Below are positions 6,695 to 12,832 of a DNA stretch of 13,110 nucleotides, piece after piece; the first letter of the stretch is position 1, and each line of letters begins with the position of its first letter. The stretch spans positions 1 to 13,110 of the forward strand of contig DAHXLU010000081.1 in assembly GCA_027365835.1 (NCBI GenBank), given 5' to 3'. The notes beneath the pieces are model-generated. The model saw only the letters and a program-made list of their open reading frames with translations, did not search any database and was not told the DNA's origin. Source of the stretch: JAJZMA01 sp021850405. Lineage in GTDB: Bacteria > Chloroflexota > Dormibacteria > Aeolococcales > Aeolococcaceae. The position numbers and the translations under genes were made by a program.

Positions 6695-7720
6695 CTAGCG
6701 CGCAACTCCCTGGAGGGCGGCTTCCATCGCTGGGCAGCAGGTCTCCAGTATGAGGCGCGTAACAACGTAAGGGTCGCAATTGGCATTGGGCCGGCGATCC
6801 TCAATGTAACCCTTCTGCTCCTTGGCAACCTGCCATGGGATCCGCACCGACGCTCCCCGGTCAGAGACGCCGTAGCTGAACTTGTTATACGGTGCAGTTT
6901 CATGCTGTCCAGTCAGTCTGGCCTCGATCCTGTCACCATAATTGGCGACATGAAGCGCGGCCCGCTCCCCAAGCGCCTCGGCGGCTGCGACTACAGCATC
7001 GTAGGTAGAGCGCATCTCTTTTGTAGAGAAGTTGGTATGGGCACCAGCGCCATTCCAGTCACCACGCACCGGCTTGGGATCCAGCGTTACCGATATGTTG
7101 AAATCTTCCCCAATCCGGTTCAGCATCCACCGGGCTATCCAGAGCTGGTCTGAAATCTCCACTGGTCCAAGTGGGCCGAGCTGGTACTCCCACTGTCCTG
7201 GCATAACTTCTGCATTGATCCCGGCCACCTTTAGCCCCGCGCGCAGGCATGCATCCAGATGGGCCTCAACCAGGGGGCGCCCGTACACATCATCTGAGCC
7301 AACCCCGCAGTAGTATGGCCCCTGTGCGCCTGGGTAACCGCCATTCTCCGGAAAGCCCAGGGGGCGCGAGCCACGAAACATCGTGTACTCCTGCTCAATT
7401 CCAAACCAGGGCTCGTGCGAGGCGAACTTCTGGGCGGCCTGAACCAGCGCACGCCGACGGTTGGTAGGGTGTGCTGTCATGTCGGGAAGAAGGACCTCAC
7501 ACATGACAAGCACATTCTCGCCACCACGAATGGGGTCGGGGCAGGAAAACACTGGCTGCAACACACAGTCTGAATTTTTTCCCGGCGCCTGATTGGTGCT
7601 CGAACCATCAAAGCCCCAGACAGGTAGGTCCTCCGGACCATCCACAATCTTGCATTTGGAGCGCAACAAAGGGGTGGGCTCGGTGCCGTCGATCCAGATA
7701 TATTCCGCCTTGATACTCAT
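6695..7720 (-). CDS. glnA: Glutamine synthetase, type II (eukaryotic-like)
   Basis: Catalyses ATP-dependent condensation of glutamate and ammonium to glutamine in the cytosol. At 341 residues it matches the short GSII class, not the ~450-residue GSI. Motifs in order: YIWIDGTE (8-14), LPVWGFDGSSTNQA (32-45), WFGIEQEYTMF with metal ligands E109/E111, ENGGYPGAQGPYYCGVG (125-141), VMPGQWEYQLGP (172-183), GDWNGAGAHTNFST with H228 (220-233), SVRIPWQ with R293, and YIEDRRPNANCDPY (305-318). Active-site residues appear intact. The frame extends 22 codons upstream, but the ATG at 7720 aligns with the family start and has GGAGG about 9 nt upstream. The 238-bp upstream region holds no GlnR- or NtcA-type site that I can identify with confidence. 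GSII in bacteria is typical of Streptomyces GlnII, rhizobia and some other lineages. No GSI or adenylyltransferase gene is visible in the window. Confidence 0.95.
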   Translation of the reverse strand: MSIKAEYIWIDGTEPTPLLRSKCKIVDGPEDLPVWGFDGSSTNQAPGKNSDCVLQPVFSCPDPIRGGENVLVMCEVLLPDMTAHPTNRRRALVQAAQKFASHEPWFGIEQEYTMFRGSRPLGFPENGGYPGAQGPYYCGVGSDDVYGRPLVEAHLDACLRAGLKVAGINAEVMPGQWEYQLGPLGPVEISDQLWIARWMLNRIGEDFNISVTLDPKPVRGDWNGAGAHTNFSTKEMRSTYDAVVAAAEALGERAALHVANYGDRIEARLTGQHETAPYNKFSYGVSDRGASVRIPWQVAKEQKGYIEDRRPNANCDPYVVTRLILETCCPAMEAALQGVAR

Positions 7721-7958
7721 TCCAGAATGCCTCCAATACCACCAACAAGAACCCAGCATACCGGCCACACGGCCAGAAGAGGACAAAATTTTTCAACCGG
7801 CCGCGTCCGCAGCCACATGCAACTATCCGCTGTCCCCAATTTACCCTAATCCAGCTTCCTCACGCTGAGGTCACTGGACTCTGGCTACATGGAAAACATC
7901 ATGGCAGTCCATGCGTGGGCTCTCCCATAACCTGATGCTGGCGCTCCCCGCAGCAATC

Positions 7959-8921
7959 CTAGAATGGCCCGCCGTGAAAGACGAAACGGGTTATCTGGAA
8001 AAAGATAGGGGCCGAGAAAGCAAGAGAGTCCATGCGATCCAGGATGCCTCCATGGCCAGAGATAAGGTGGCCAAAGTCCTTGACCCCCTGGTCCCGCTTG
8101 ACCGCCGACATGACAAGACCACCCCCGAACCCAAGGATGCCAATCATCAGGCCCATACAGGCCGAATAAAACGGCGAAAATGGAGTGATCCAGAATATCG
8201 CAGCTCCAAGACCAGTCGCAAACAGCATCCCTCCGACAAACCCTTCAACGGTCTTGTTCGGGCTGATGGTGGGGGCAATCCTGTGCTTGCCGAAAAGCTT
8301 GCCGCATATGTACTGCGCTACGTCACTGCCCTGAACAACAACGACAAGATAGAGAAGGAGCATGGCTCCCCTGTGTGCAAAGCCTGGGGGACTTAATTCA
8401 ACCAGCGCGGGCGCATAGCTTATGCAGTAAACACAGAGCAGCATGGCAAGCTGCGTAGCAGCCGCTCGCTGGAGATAGCCGCGTGTATCGCCCCCCAGCA
8501 CAAGCAGCATCGGAACCAGCAACGCTGCATAGACAGGAATCATGATTGAAAAGAAACCATACCACTGGACGTACACAAGAATGTATTGAAGCGGCGCCAC
8601 TACAAAATATATCCACAGCAGTGCATCATGATCTGCCGGATGGGTAGGCGTTATCGTCAAAAACTCACGCAACGCCAATATCGATACGAAAAAGAAGAGA
8701 ATTACAGATCCCACGCCGCCTGTGAGGAGCGCTATGGCAAAGATGAGACACATGACCCACCAGGCGTTGACACGCGCGTTCAGATTCTGGACGGTTTCGG
8801 ATACATGCCCTCCCCGGCGCTGCGCTATCGCGAGCGCCTGCCCGGTCACGGTGGCTAGCACCAGTACGATGCCAACAGCCAGCAGCATTCTCTGCAGGGC
8901 GACGGTATGGATCAGAGTCAC
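7959..8921 (-). CDS. Phosphatidate cytidylyltransferase family protein (CdsA/YnbB-like)
   Basis: Integral membrane enzyme expected to convert phosphatidic acid and CTP to CDP-diacylglycerol and pyrophosphate. At 320 residues it has about eight hydrophobic segments. The C-terminal third carries the CTP-transferase signature: QGSDVAQYICGKLFGKH (197-213), SPNKTVEGFVGG (220-231), and SAVKRDQGVKDFG, LISGHGGILDRMDSL (273-300). The GTG start at 8921 overlaps the stop of the acyltransferase (sequence GTGA), with a GGAG about 8 nt before it, so translation is probably coupled. As the third gene of a phosphatidyltransferase-acyltransferase-CTP transferase cassette it resembles E. coli YnbB (paired with YnbA). 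It may be a specialised paralogue and not the cell's main CdsA. Confidence 0.9.
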   Translation of the reverse strand: MTLIHTVALQRMLLAVGIVLVLATVTGQALAIAQRRGGHVSETVQNLNARVNAWWVMCLIFAIALLTGGVGSVILFFFVSILALREFLTITPTHPADHDALLWIYFVVAPLQYILVYVQWYGFFSIMIPVYAALLVPMLLVLGGDTRGYLQRAAATQLAMLLCVYCISYAPALVELSPPGFAHRGAMLLLYLVVVVQGSDVAQYICGKLFGKHRIAPTISPNKTVEGFVGGMLFATGLGAAIFWITPFSPFYSACMGLMIGILGFGGGLVMSAVKRDQGVKDFGHLISGHGGILDRMDSLAFSAPIFFQITRFVFHGGPF

Positions 8922-9625
8922 GGGTGCAACTCCATGACTTTGGTCTGGGCGCGGGCAAGGTACTCCCGCCTGCTCTCGTCCTTTTCGATGTGGAAGGGTT
9001 GGCCTATGATAACCCTGCTCAGTAGCGGAACGGGAAGCAGTGCTCCTTTGGGCATGATCCGGTTGAGATTCTCAAGGTAGACCGGAACCACCGGTATAGC
9101 TGGCCTGGAACTGCAAAGGTAATACAACCCGCTGCGGAAAGGGGCCGAGCCGCTCCCATCCCTGCTCCCCTCCGGAAACAGTATGAGCGAAGACCCCTGG
9201 TCCAGCACCTCTATCATCCTTGCGATCGCCTGGCGTGCCTTCTCGCCCCGCACCCGAAGTGCTCCCGAAACCGGGGAGGCTGAGACTGCGATCTCCACGT
9301 CATCTGCAGGATCATTGCCCGCACCCGGATGAGCGACCGCAGCTGTGGCGGCTACCGCTTTGGCACTGTGGCGCTCAATGAGAAGGGCATGAAAGACACG
9401 GTCGGCCACAAAACGCCGGATACCGCCCTGCCAGTAGTCCAGTGCTGCGACCGGGCGGGTCCGCCTTCTCACTTCCACCGGAAGGGAGGCCCACAGGACC
9501 ACAAAGTCTAGATGGCTTGAATGATTGGCGATATACACCGACGGCTCCTGGGCTGGCGGCTGCGCCCAGAACACTGTTGCTCCAGAAACCACCCTGGCGG
9601 CACCAGCGATAAGGCCGGCAATCAC
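8918..9625 (-). CDS. 1-acyl-sn-glycerol-3-phosphate acyltransferase-like protein (PlsC family)
   Basis: A 235-residue acyltransferase expected to acylate a lysophospholipid at the membrane surface. The catalytic HX4D box is present as NHSSHLD (H35, D40), and the FPEGSRDGSG block at 150-159 supplies the phosphate/substrate-binding motif; VVPVYLENLNRIMP follows (179-192). Between the two motifs sits an Ala/Asp-rich segment (about 86-128, HSAKAVAATAAVAHPGAGNDPADDVEIAVSASPV), longer than in typical PlsC and probably a surface loop. The GTG start at 9625 overlaps the TGA of the upstream phosphatidyltransferase in the same GTGA arrangement as the next junction. No separate Shine-Dalgarno is seen, so reinitiation is likely. 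Acyl and acceptor preference cannot be read from the sequence. Confidence 0.9.
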   Translation of the reverse strand: MIAGLIAGAARVVSGATVFWAQPPAQEPSVYIANHSSHLDFVVLWASLPVEVRRRTRPVAALDYWQGGIRRFVADRVFHALLIERHSAKAVAATAAVAHPGAGNDPADDVEIAVSASPVSGALRVRGEKARQAIARMIEVLDQGSSLILFPEGSRDGSGSAPFRSGLYYLCSSRPAIPVVPVYLENLNRIMPKGALLPVPLLSRVIIGQPFHIEKDESRREYLARAQTKVMELHP

Positions 9626-10347
9626 GATGAGCGAAGGTCGTGGGTGATAAGGGAGAGCCTGCGGCCAGCCGTAATGAGCACCCCTGCTATCAGGATGAGT
9701 AGCGCCAGAGAGAGTACCTGAACGCTCGTTCCCGAGCGCAGCTGCTCAAGGCCAGCAATAACGCACGCGACAGTAACAAGTGCCATCCGGTGCTGCTTTG
9801 CCATCGGCCCGACAAAGTACTGGGGCATGCCAAGGGAGCCGCCAAGCAGCCTTACATACGCAGTGAATACTGCGCCGACTGCAGCAAGGAGTCCAAGGAT
9901 CAGGCCAGTGGTATTTCCGCAGCCGCATCCCACTCCAATGAGGATGAACAGGTCATCGACCCGGTCGGGCACTTCATTAAAGAGGTCACCGGTTGCTGTG
10001 TGCAGATGATTCTCAACTGCGATCAGGCCATCGAGCATATTGGCAAGCAGGCGAAGCTGGATGCAGCCCGCGCCAACCAGGAGAAGAACAGCTGCAAGCC
10101 CTGCAGATCCTGTATGGCCGCTAAATCCAACAAGGATGCCAGCGAGCGCTGAAAAGAGCACGCTGGATAGCGACACCATGTTGGGGCTGACCTGCCTACG
10201 GGCAAGGGAGCCCGCCAGCATATGCGCCCAGGGACGGCTCCTGGTCTTGAGCTCCCTGCGGCTTGGGGGCCCTGCCGGCCGCGGAGTAGGCGCATCCATG
10301 GGAGAAGGGCCGGGGACGATGGGCTGGTCATCCTGAAAATCGCTCAT
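9622..10347 (-). CDS. CDP-alcohol phosphatidyltransferase, YnbA-like subfamily
   Basis: A 241-residue membrane enzyme expected to transfer a phosphatidyl group from a CDP-lipid to an alcohol. Several hydrophobic helices surround a motif matching the CDP-OH-P transferase spacing D-x2-DG-x2-AR-x8-G-x3-D-x3-D, but with changes: N103-x2-D106-G107-x2-A110-V111-x8-G120-x3-N124-x3-D128. Two metal-site Asp positions are Asn, and the Arg is Val. From memory the LFNE.PDR..D pattern is characteristic of the YnbA-like subgroup, not decay. Residues 1-35 are Pro-rich and non-membrane. The frame stays open to 10548, but there is no credible start there. The ATG at 10347 lies 6 nt after a TATAGT box, suggesting a leaderless mRNA; the ATG at 10368 is an alternative. 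First gene of the three-gene lipid cassette. Confidence 0.85.
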   Translation of the reverse strand: MSDFQDDQPIVPGPSPMDAPTPRPAGPPSRRELKTRSRPWAHMLAGSLARRQVSPNMVSLSSVLFSALAGILVGFSGHTGSAGLAAVLLLVGAGCIQLRLLANMLDGLIAVENHLHTATGDLFNEVPDRVDDLFILIGVGCGCGNTTGLILGLLAAVGAVFTAYVRLLGGSLGMPQYFVGPMAKQHRMALVTVACVIAGLEQLRSGTSVQVLSLALLILIAGVLITAGRRLSLITHDLRSS

Positions 10348-10353
10348 CGGGAA

Positions 10354-10359
10354 ACTATA
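10354..10359 (-). promoter_or_regulatory. TATAGT -10-like box 6 nt before the phosphatidyltransferase ATG
   Basis: On the minus strand TATAGT is followed by 6 nt and then the ATG at 10347. A transcript initiated at normal distance would begin at or next to the ATG. No -35 hexamer is evident, and no Shine-Dalgarno precedes this ATG, which supports a leaderless start. Confidence 0.35.
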
Positions 10360-10392
10360 TCTGTCCATGGCCAGGATGGGACCGGGAGCCTT

Positions 10393-10442
10393 CAGCTGGA
10401 CTGCAGGGCGGCCGCCCAGAAGCAGCTGGACTCCAGGGCGGC
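10393..10442. repeat. 20-bp direct repeat, two copies 30 bp apart
   Basis: Two copies of CAGCTGGACT(G/C)CAGGGCGGC start at 10393 and 10423 with a single mismatch. They lie in the region upstream of the lipid cassette, between it and the divergent tRNA gene. Spacing of three helical turns would put both copies on the same DNA face, so they could be tandem protein-binding sites; they may equally be a neutral duplication. Confidence 0.45.
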
Positions 10443-10553
10443 GCATCACCGCCTTTAGCCGGCTGGGTGAAGCGATTACAGATCCCTGGCTGGATGTGGT
10501 GTCCCCCATCCCGTGTAAAATCACTCCTAACGAGGAGGTAGTGCCCAAGTCGC

Positions 10554-10559
10554 TACAAT
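10554..10559 (+). promoter_or_regulatory. -10 box of the tRNA-Lys promoter
   Basis: TACAAT ends 9 nt before the first base of the mature tRNA, at the right distance for a promoter driving it. No good -35 hexamer is seen 16-18 bp upstream. Confidence 0.45.
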
Positions 10560-10568
10560 CCCTGTCAT

Positions 10569-10644
10569 GCCCGTTTAGCTCAGTTGGTAGAGCAGGGGAC
10601 TCTTAATCCCTTGGTCGAGAGTTCGAGTCTCTCAGCGGGCACCA
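10569..10644 (+). tRNA. trnK: tRNA-Lys (anticodon CUU), CCA encoded
   Basis: A full cloverleaf can be folded. The acceptor GCCCGTT pairs with AGCGGGC; the D arm contains AGCTCAGTTGGTAGAGC; the anticodon stem GGGGA/TCCCT encloses loop CTCTTAA with anticodon CTT (Lys, reads AAG); and the T arm is GAGAG-TTCGAGT-CTCTC. Discriminator A is followed by an encoded CCA. The length is 76 nt including CCA. The integrase gene begins 32 nt after the CCA, the classic arrangement in which the tRNA 3' half is the attachment site and is restored by the incoming element. Confidence 0.97.
10606..10644 (+). other. Probable attachment site (attL) within the tRNA-Lys 3' half
   Basis: Tyrosine integrases encoded directly downstream of a tRNA usually recombine in the anticodon or T-arm/3' end of that tRNA. 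Exact core boundaries cannot be set, because no second copy of the tRNA 3' sequence is visible in this window; the other junction must lie beyond the right edge. Inference from gene order only. Confidence 0.5.
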
Positions 10645-10663
10645 CAAATCCCTCTGGTAAGCG

Positions 10664-10669
10664 TATAAT
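10664..10669 (+). promoter_or_regulatory. Consensus TATAAT -10 box 7 nt before the integrase ATG
   Basis: A perfect TATAAT is separated from the ATG at 10677 by TAGTCGA-type sequence of 7 nt. Transcription would start at or next to the A of the ATG, giving a leaderless integrase mRNA. There is no Shine-Dalgarno before this ATG. No -35 match is found at 17 bp, where the tRNA 3' end lies. Confidence 0.55.
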
Positions 10670-10676
10670 AGTCGAC

Positions 10677-11888
10677 ATGAAAGATGACGCTAACCAACCG
10701 TTGACAACAGTTCTGACAACACTCGCGGCGGACGCAACTGAACCGGAACGGACAGCGGCGCGACGGAGGCGGGGCCGCAGGGGCAATGGGGAGGGCTCAA
10801 TCTGCCAGCGCTCTGATGGGAGGTGGGCAGGTTACGTCTCTGTTTCAGGTGGTGGTCGCAAGTGGTTTTACGGTCACACCCGGGCCGAGGTGGTTCGCAA
10901 ACTGGCCGGTGGGGTCAAGAGCGCAGCGGAGGGGGTGCCATTCACAGACGAGACCAACACTCTTGGCAGGTTCCTTTCCGACTGGATAGAAACCAGCAAG
11001 ACGCGGATCAAACCGTCCACATATGAGAGCTACCTTTCCATCATCAATGTCCACCTGATTCCAGCGCTTGGCGAGAGGCGCATTGCCCGCCTGACCCCGC
11101 AGATGGTGCAGGCGCTCATGGCAGAAAAGCTGGAAGCAGGACTTTCTCCCCGCCGGGTTGCCTATATCCGGGCGGTCCTGCGCAAGGCGCTGAATGATGC
11201 GATGCGCTGGGGCATTGCTTCCAGAAACGTGGTGGCGCTGGTGGAGGCGCCCAGAAGTGAGCGGCATGAGATCCGACCCTTTACCGCAGAGGAGGCTCAC
11301 CGGTTTCTTGCCCAGGTGAAAGGAGACCCCCTGGAGGCTCTCTACGTGGTTGCCATCTCCACTGGGCTGCGTCAGGGCGAGCTGCTCGGGCTGCAATGGG
11401 ATGATGTGGATCTGGAAGAAGGGGTGCTGCACGTACGAAACGCGCTCCAGAGAATCGATGGAGAGTTTCAGCTGGTGTCTCCCAAAAGCTCGCACAGCCG
11501 ACGCACGGTTCCGCTCCCCGCTATCGCCCGCACCGCGCTAGCCACCCATGCAGAACGGACAAAGCAGGGTCAGGCCACCTCTCCAGGAAGTACGGCAGAT
11601 GGCTGGAATCTCATCTTTCGCTCATCCAGCGGAAAGCCCATGAATGCAACAACAATCTCCCACTCCTTCCATCGCCACCTGACCGCCGCAGGATTGCGGG
11701 ACCAGCGGTTCCACGATCTGCGCCATGCGTGCGCATCATTCCTGCTGTCGCAGGGCGCCAATCCACGGGTGGTCATGGAGCTACTTGGCCACTCGCAGAT
11801 CTCCCTAACCCTTGAGACCTACAGCCACGTGCACGCAGGTATTGCAAAAGAGGCGGCGGCGCGGCTGGACCAGGTCTTTGGGGGATAA
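10677..11888 (+). CDS. Tyrosine recombinase, phage/ICE-type integrase
   Basis: A 403-residue site-specific integrase that would catalyse insertion and excision of the element at tRNA-Lys. Domains: a basic N-terminal tail (27-38, ARRRRGRR), an arm-type DNA-binding region with GNGEGSICQRSDGRWAGYVS (37-55) and GGGRKWFYGHTRAEV (58-72), a SAM-like core-binding domain (about 94-185), and the catalytic domain (about 200-400). Catalytic residues are complete: R232 in STGLRQGELLGL, K270 in SPKSSHSRRTVPL, H346-x2-R349 in FHDLRHACASF, H372 in LLGHSQISLTLETYSHV, and nucleophile Y382. The open frame runs back through the tRNA to 10584, so the longer start is an artefact; the ATG at 10677 follows a TATAAT box and is probably leaderless. 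Intact and apparently functional. Confidence 0.95.
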   Translation: MKDDANQPLTTVLTTLAADATEPERTAARRRRGRRGNGEGSICQRSDGRWAGYVSVSGGGRKWFYGHTRAEVVRKLAGGVKSAAEGVPFTDETNTLGRFLSDWIETSKTRIKPSTYESYLSIINVHLIPALGERRIARLTPQMVQALMAEKLEAGLSPRRVAYIRAVLRKALNDAMRWGIASRNVVALVEAPRSERHEIRPFTAEEAHRFLAQVKGDPLEALYVVAISTGLRQGELLGLQWDDVDLEEGVLHVRNALQRIDGEFQLVSPKSSHSRRTVPLPAIARTALATHAERTKQGQATSPGSTADGWNLIFRSSSGKPMNATTISHSFHRHLTAAGLRDQRFHDLRHACASFLLSQGANPRVVMELLGHSQISLTLETYSHVHAGIAKEAAARLDQVFGG

Positions 11889-12046
11889 AGAGGGCAAATC
11901 CGGAAGGGCCTTGAATGACGCCCAGAGGGAAGCCATCAGTAGGGTACTGCCCCGGCGCGAGCATAACCCAAACGATGGCGTCAGCAATCAGATGCCAGCA
12001 TCCAAATGCAGGCTACCCCCCGCATAGATATCGATACTGCCAAACA
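11889..12046. other. Non-coding gap after the integrase
   Basis: The gap holds no gene and no plus-strand terminator that I can identify for the integrase. It separates the integrase from the convergent excisionase gene and is a plausible place for arm-type integrase sites, but no convincing repeated arm motif was seen. Confidence 0.3.
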
Positions 12047-12077
12047 TAAAAACCCCGGCAGAGAAACTCCGCCGGGG
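12047..12077 (-). terminator. Rho-independent terminator of the excisionase-like gene
   Basis: CCCCGGC and GCCGGGG form a perfect 7-bp GC-rich stem with an inner GAG/CTC extension. On the minus strand the stem is followed by TTTTTAT. It lies 23 nt beyond the stop codon of the gene at 12101-12355. On the plus strand there is no T-run, so it serves the minus-strand gene. Confidence 0.85.
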
Positions 12078-12100
12078 CATTGACATTTGGATTCCAGCAG

Positions 12101-12355
12101 CTATGAAGCTATGAGCCATGTTGACTCATGCCGCAGCTGATCGATAAAGGCGATCAGGTCTGCTTCGGTGACCCTCAGTAGCCTCCCCATCTTGATTGCC
12201 GGTAAAGCGCCAGAACTGATGAGCTGGTAGGCAAAGGTGCGCCCGCAGTGGAGCCGCTCTGCCACCTCCATAATGTCGAGGAGCTCTCCAGGATCCACCA
12301 CCTGCTGACGAGGAGTGGATGTTGTTTTGGTTGCCGGAGCCGTAGACTTAGCCAT
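12101..12355 (-). CDS. Excisionase-like small DNA-binding protein (MerR-type/HTH_17)
   Basis: An 84-residue protein with a basic, Thr/Pro-rich N-terminus (1-22), then a winged-helix of the excisionase/HTH_17 class at about 28-77: LLDIMEVAERLHCGRTFAYQ, LISSGALPAIKMGRLLRV, TEADLIAFIDQL. In integrated elements such proteins bend DNA and direct the integrase toward excision. The ATG at 12355 has AAGGAGG 7 nt upstream. The gene has its own near-consensus promoter (12434-12462) carrying a palindromic operator, and its own terminator (12047-12077), so its expression is an independent switch. It lies between the integrase and the divergent Cro-like regulator, as expected for an excision control module. 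Confidence 0.88.
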   Translation of the reverse strand: MAKSTAPATKTTSTPRQQVVDPGELLDIMEVAERLHCGRTFAYQLISSGALPAIKMGRLLRVTEADLIAFIDQLRHESTWLIAS

Positions 12356-12433
12356 GTCAGTGCCTCCTTGAAAGGTGCTGGCCAGGGGGCCGGGCGTTCG
12401 TGCGTCGCGGTCCCTACTGTTGATATTGGATTC

Positions 12434-12462
12434 ATTGTAACGAACATGTATTCGTTTGTCAA
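12434..12462 (-). promoter_or_regulatory. Near-consensus sigma70-type promoter of the excisionase gene
   Basis: On the minus strand TTGACA (12462-12457) is separated by exactly 17 bp from TACAAT (12439-12434). The ATG is about 78 nt downstream. This is the best promoter in the window, and its spacer is occupied by a palindromic operator, so it should be strong but repressible. Confidence 0.8.
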
Positions 12463-12476
12463 CAGAATTACGAATA
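12440..12476. promoter_or_regulatory. LexA-like/SOS-box palindrome plus extra half-site in the regulator-excisionase intergenic region
   Basis: CGAACATGTATTCG (12441-12454) lies wholly between the -35 and -10 of the excisionase promoter. It matches the Gram-positive LexA box CGAAC-N4-GTTCG except for one base (ATTCG for GTTCG). A further half-site ACGAATA lies at 12470-12476, inverted relative to TATTCGT at 12449-12455. The three half-sites ACGAACA, TATTCGT and ACGAATA could bind LexA, giving SOS-induced excision, or the Cro-like protein encoded at 12514. The sequence does not decide between the two. Confidence 0.6.
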
Positions 12477-12513
12477 TAGGCACGCAGAGCTGGCCATATG
12501 AGAATCTGGGGAC

Positions 12514-12726
12514 ATGAACCGTATTCGGAAACTCCGGGAAGAGCGTGGATGGACTCAGGCTGTACTCGGAGAGCACATGGGTGTTCGCCAGGCTACTGTC
12601 TCCCTATGGGAGACGGGTGCGGTCATACCGCGCAAGGCTATGGCAAAGCAGCTCGCCCGCATCCTCAAGGTCAAAGTAGAACAACTAGAGCTGGAACCAC
12701 CAAAGCGCACTCCGACGGCATCGTGA
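12514..12726 (+). CDS. Cro/CI-type (Xre family) small transcriptional regulator
   Basis: A 70-residue protein that is almost entirely one helix-turn-helix domain: MNRIRKLREERGWTQAVLGE, HMGVRQATVSLWETGAVIPR, KAMAKQLARILKVKVEQLEL. Size and pattern match Cro-like repressors with no sensor domain. It is divergent from the excisionase gene across a 158-bp region containing the operator-like half-sites, its likely target. The ribosome binding site is weak (TGGGGA just upstream) and its promoter is unclear, with only a poor TATAGG at 12475-12480. Its last 42 nt overlap, convergently, the end of the minus-strand gene at 12685-12831. Confidence 0.9.
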   Translation: MNRIRKLREERGWTQAVLGEHMGVRQATVSLWETGAVIPRKAMAKQLARILKVKVEQLELEPPKRTPTAS

Positions 12727-12831
12727 CCCAAACCACTCTTGCCAGCTACTTTCTCGTAGCTGAGACGGTTCTAACGGGGCAGCCGTAATATCTCCCGTAT
12801 CTGTCGCACTCTCTTTCTCTAAGTTCGCCAT
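12685..12831 (-). CDS. Small hypothetical protein, 48 residues
   Basis: No family recognised. The ATG at 12831 has an excellent AAGGAG 6 nt upstream, and the TGA of the preceding frame ends 1 nt before it, as in a coupled operon. The sequence begins MANLEKESATDTGDITAAPL, followed by a Trp-rich, basic end (SSWQEWFGSRCRRSALWWFQL) that could be amphipathic or membrane-associating. It overlaps the 3' end of the convergent Cro-like gene by 42 nt. Reality is supported by the ribosome binding site and the gene junction only. Confidence 0.5.
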   Translation of the reverse strand: MANLEKESATDTGDITAAPLEPSQLRESSWQEWFGSRCRRSALWWFQL

Positions 12832-12832
12832 G

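Noticed and set aside
7911..8396. A 161-codon plus-strand frame
   Set aside because: Antisense shadow of the CTP transferase gene, whose motifs are unmistakable on the other strand.
10584..10676. N-terminal extension of the integrase through the tRNA
   Set aside because: It would translate the tRNA gene itself; a TATAAT box and an ATG at 10677 give a better start.
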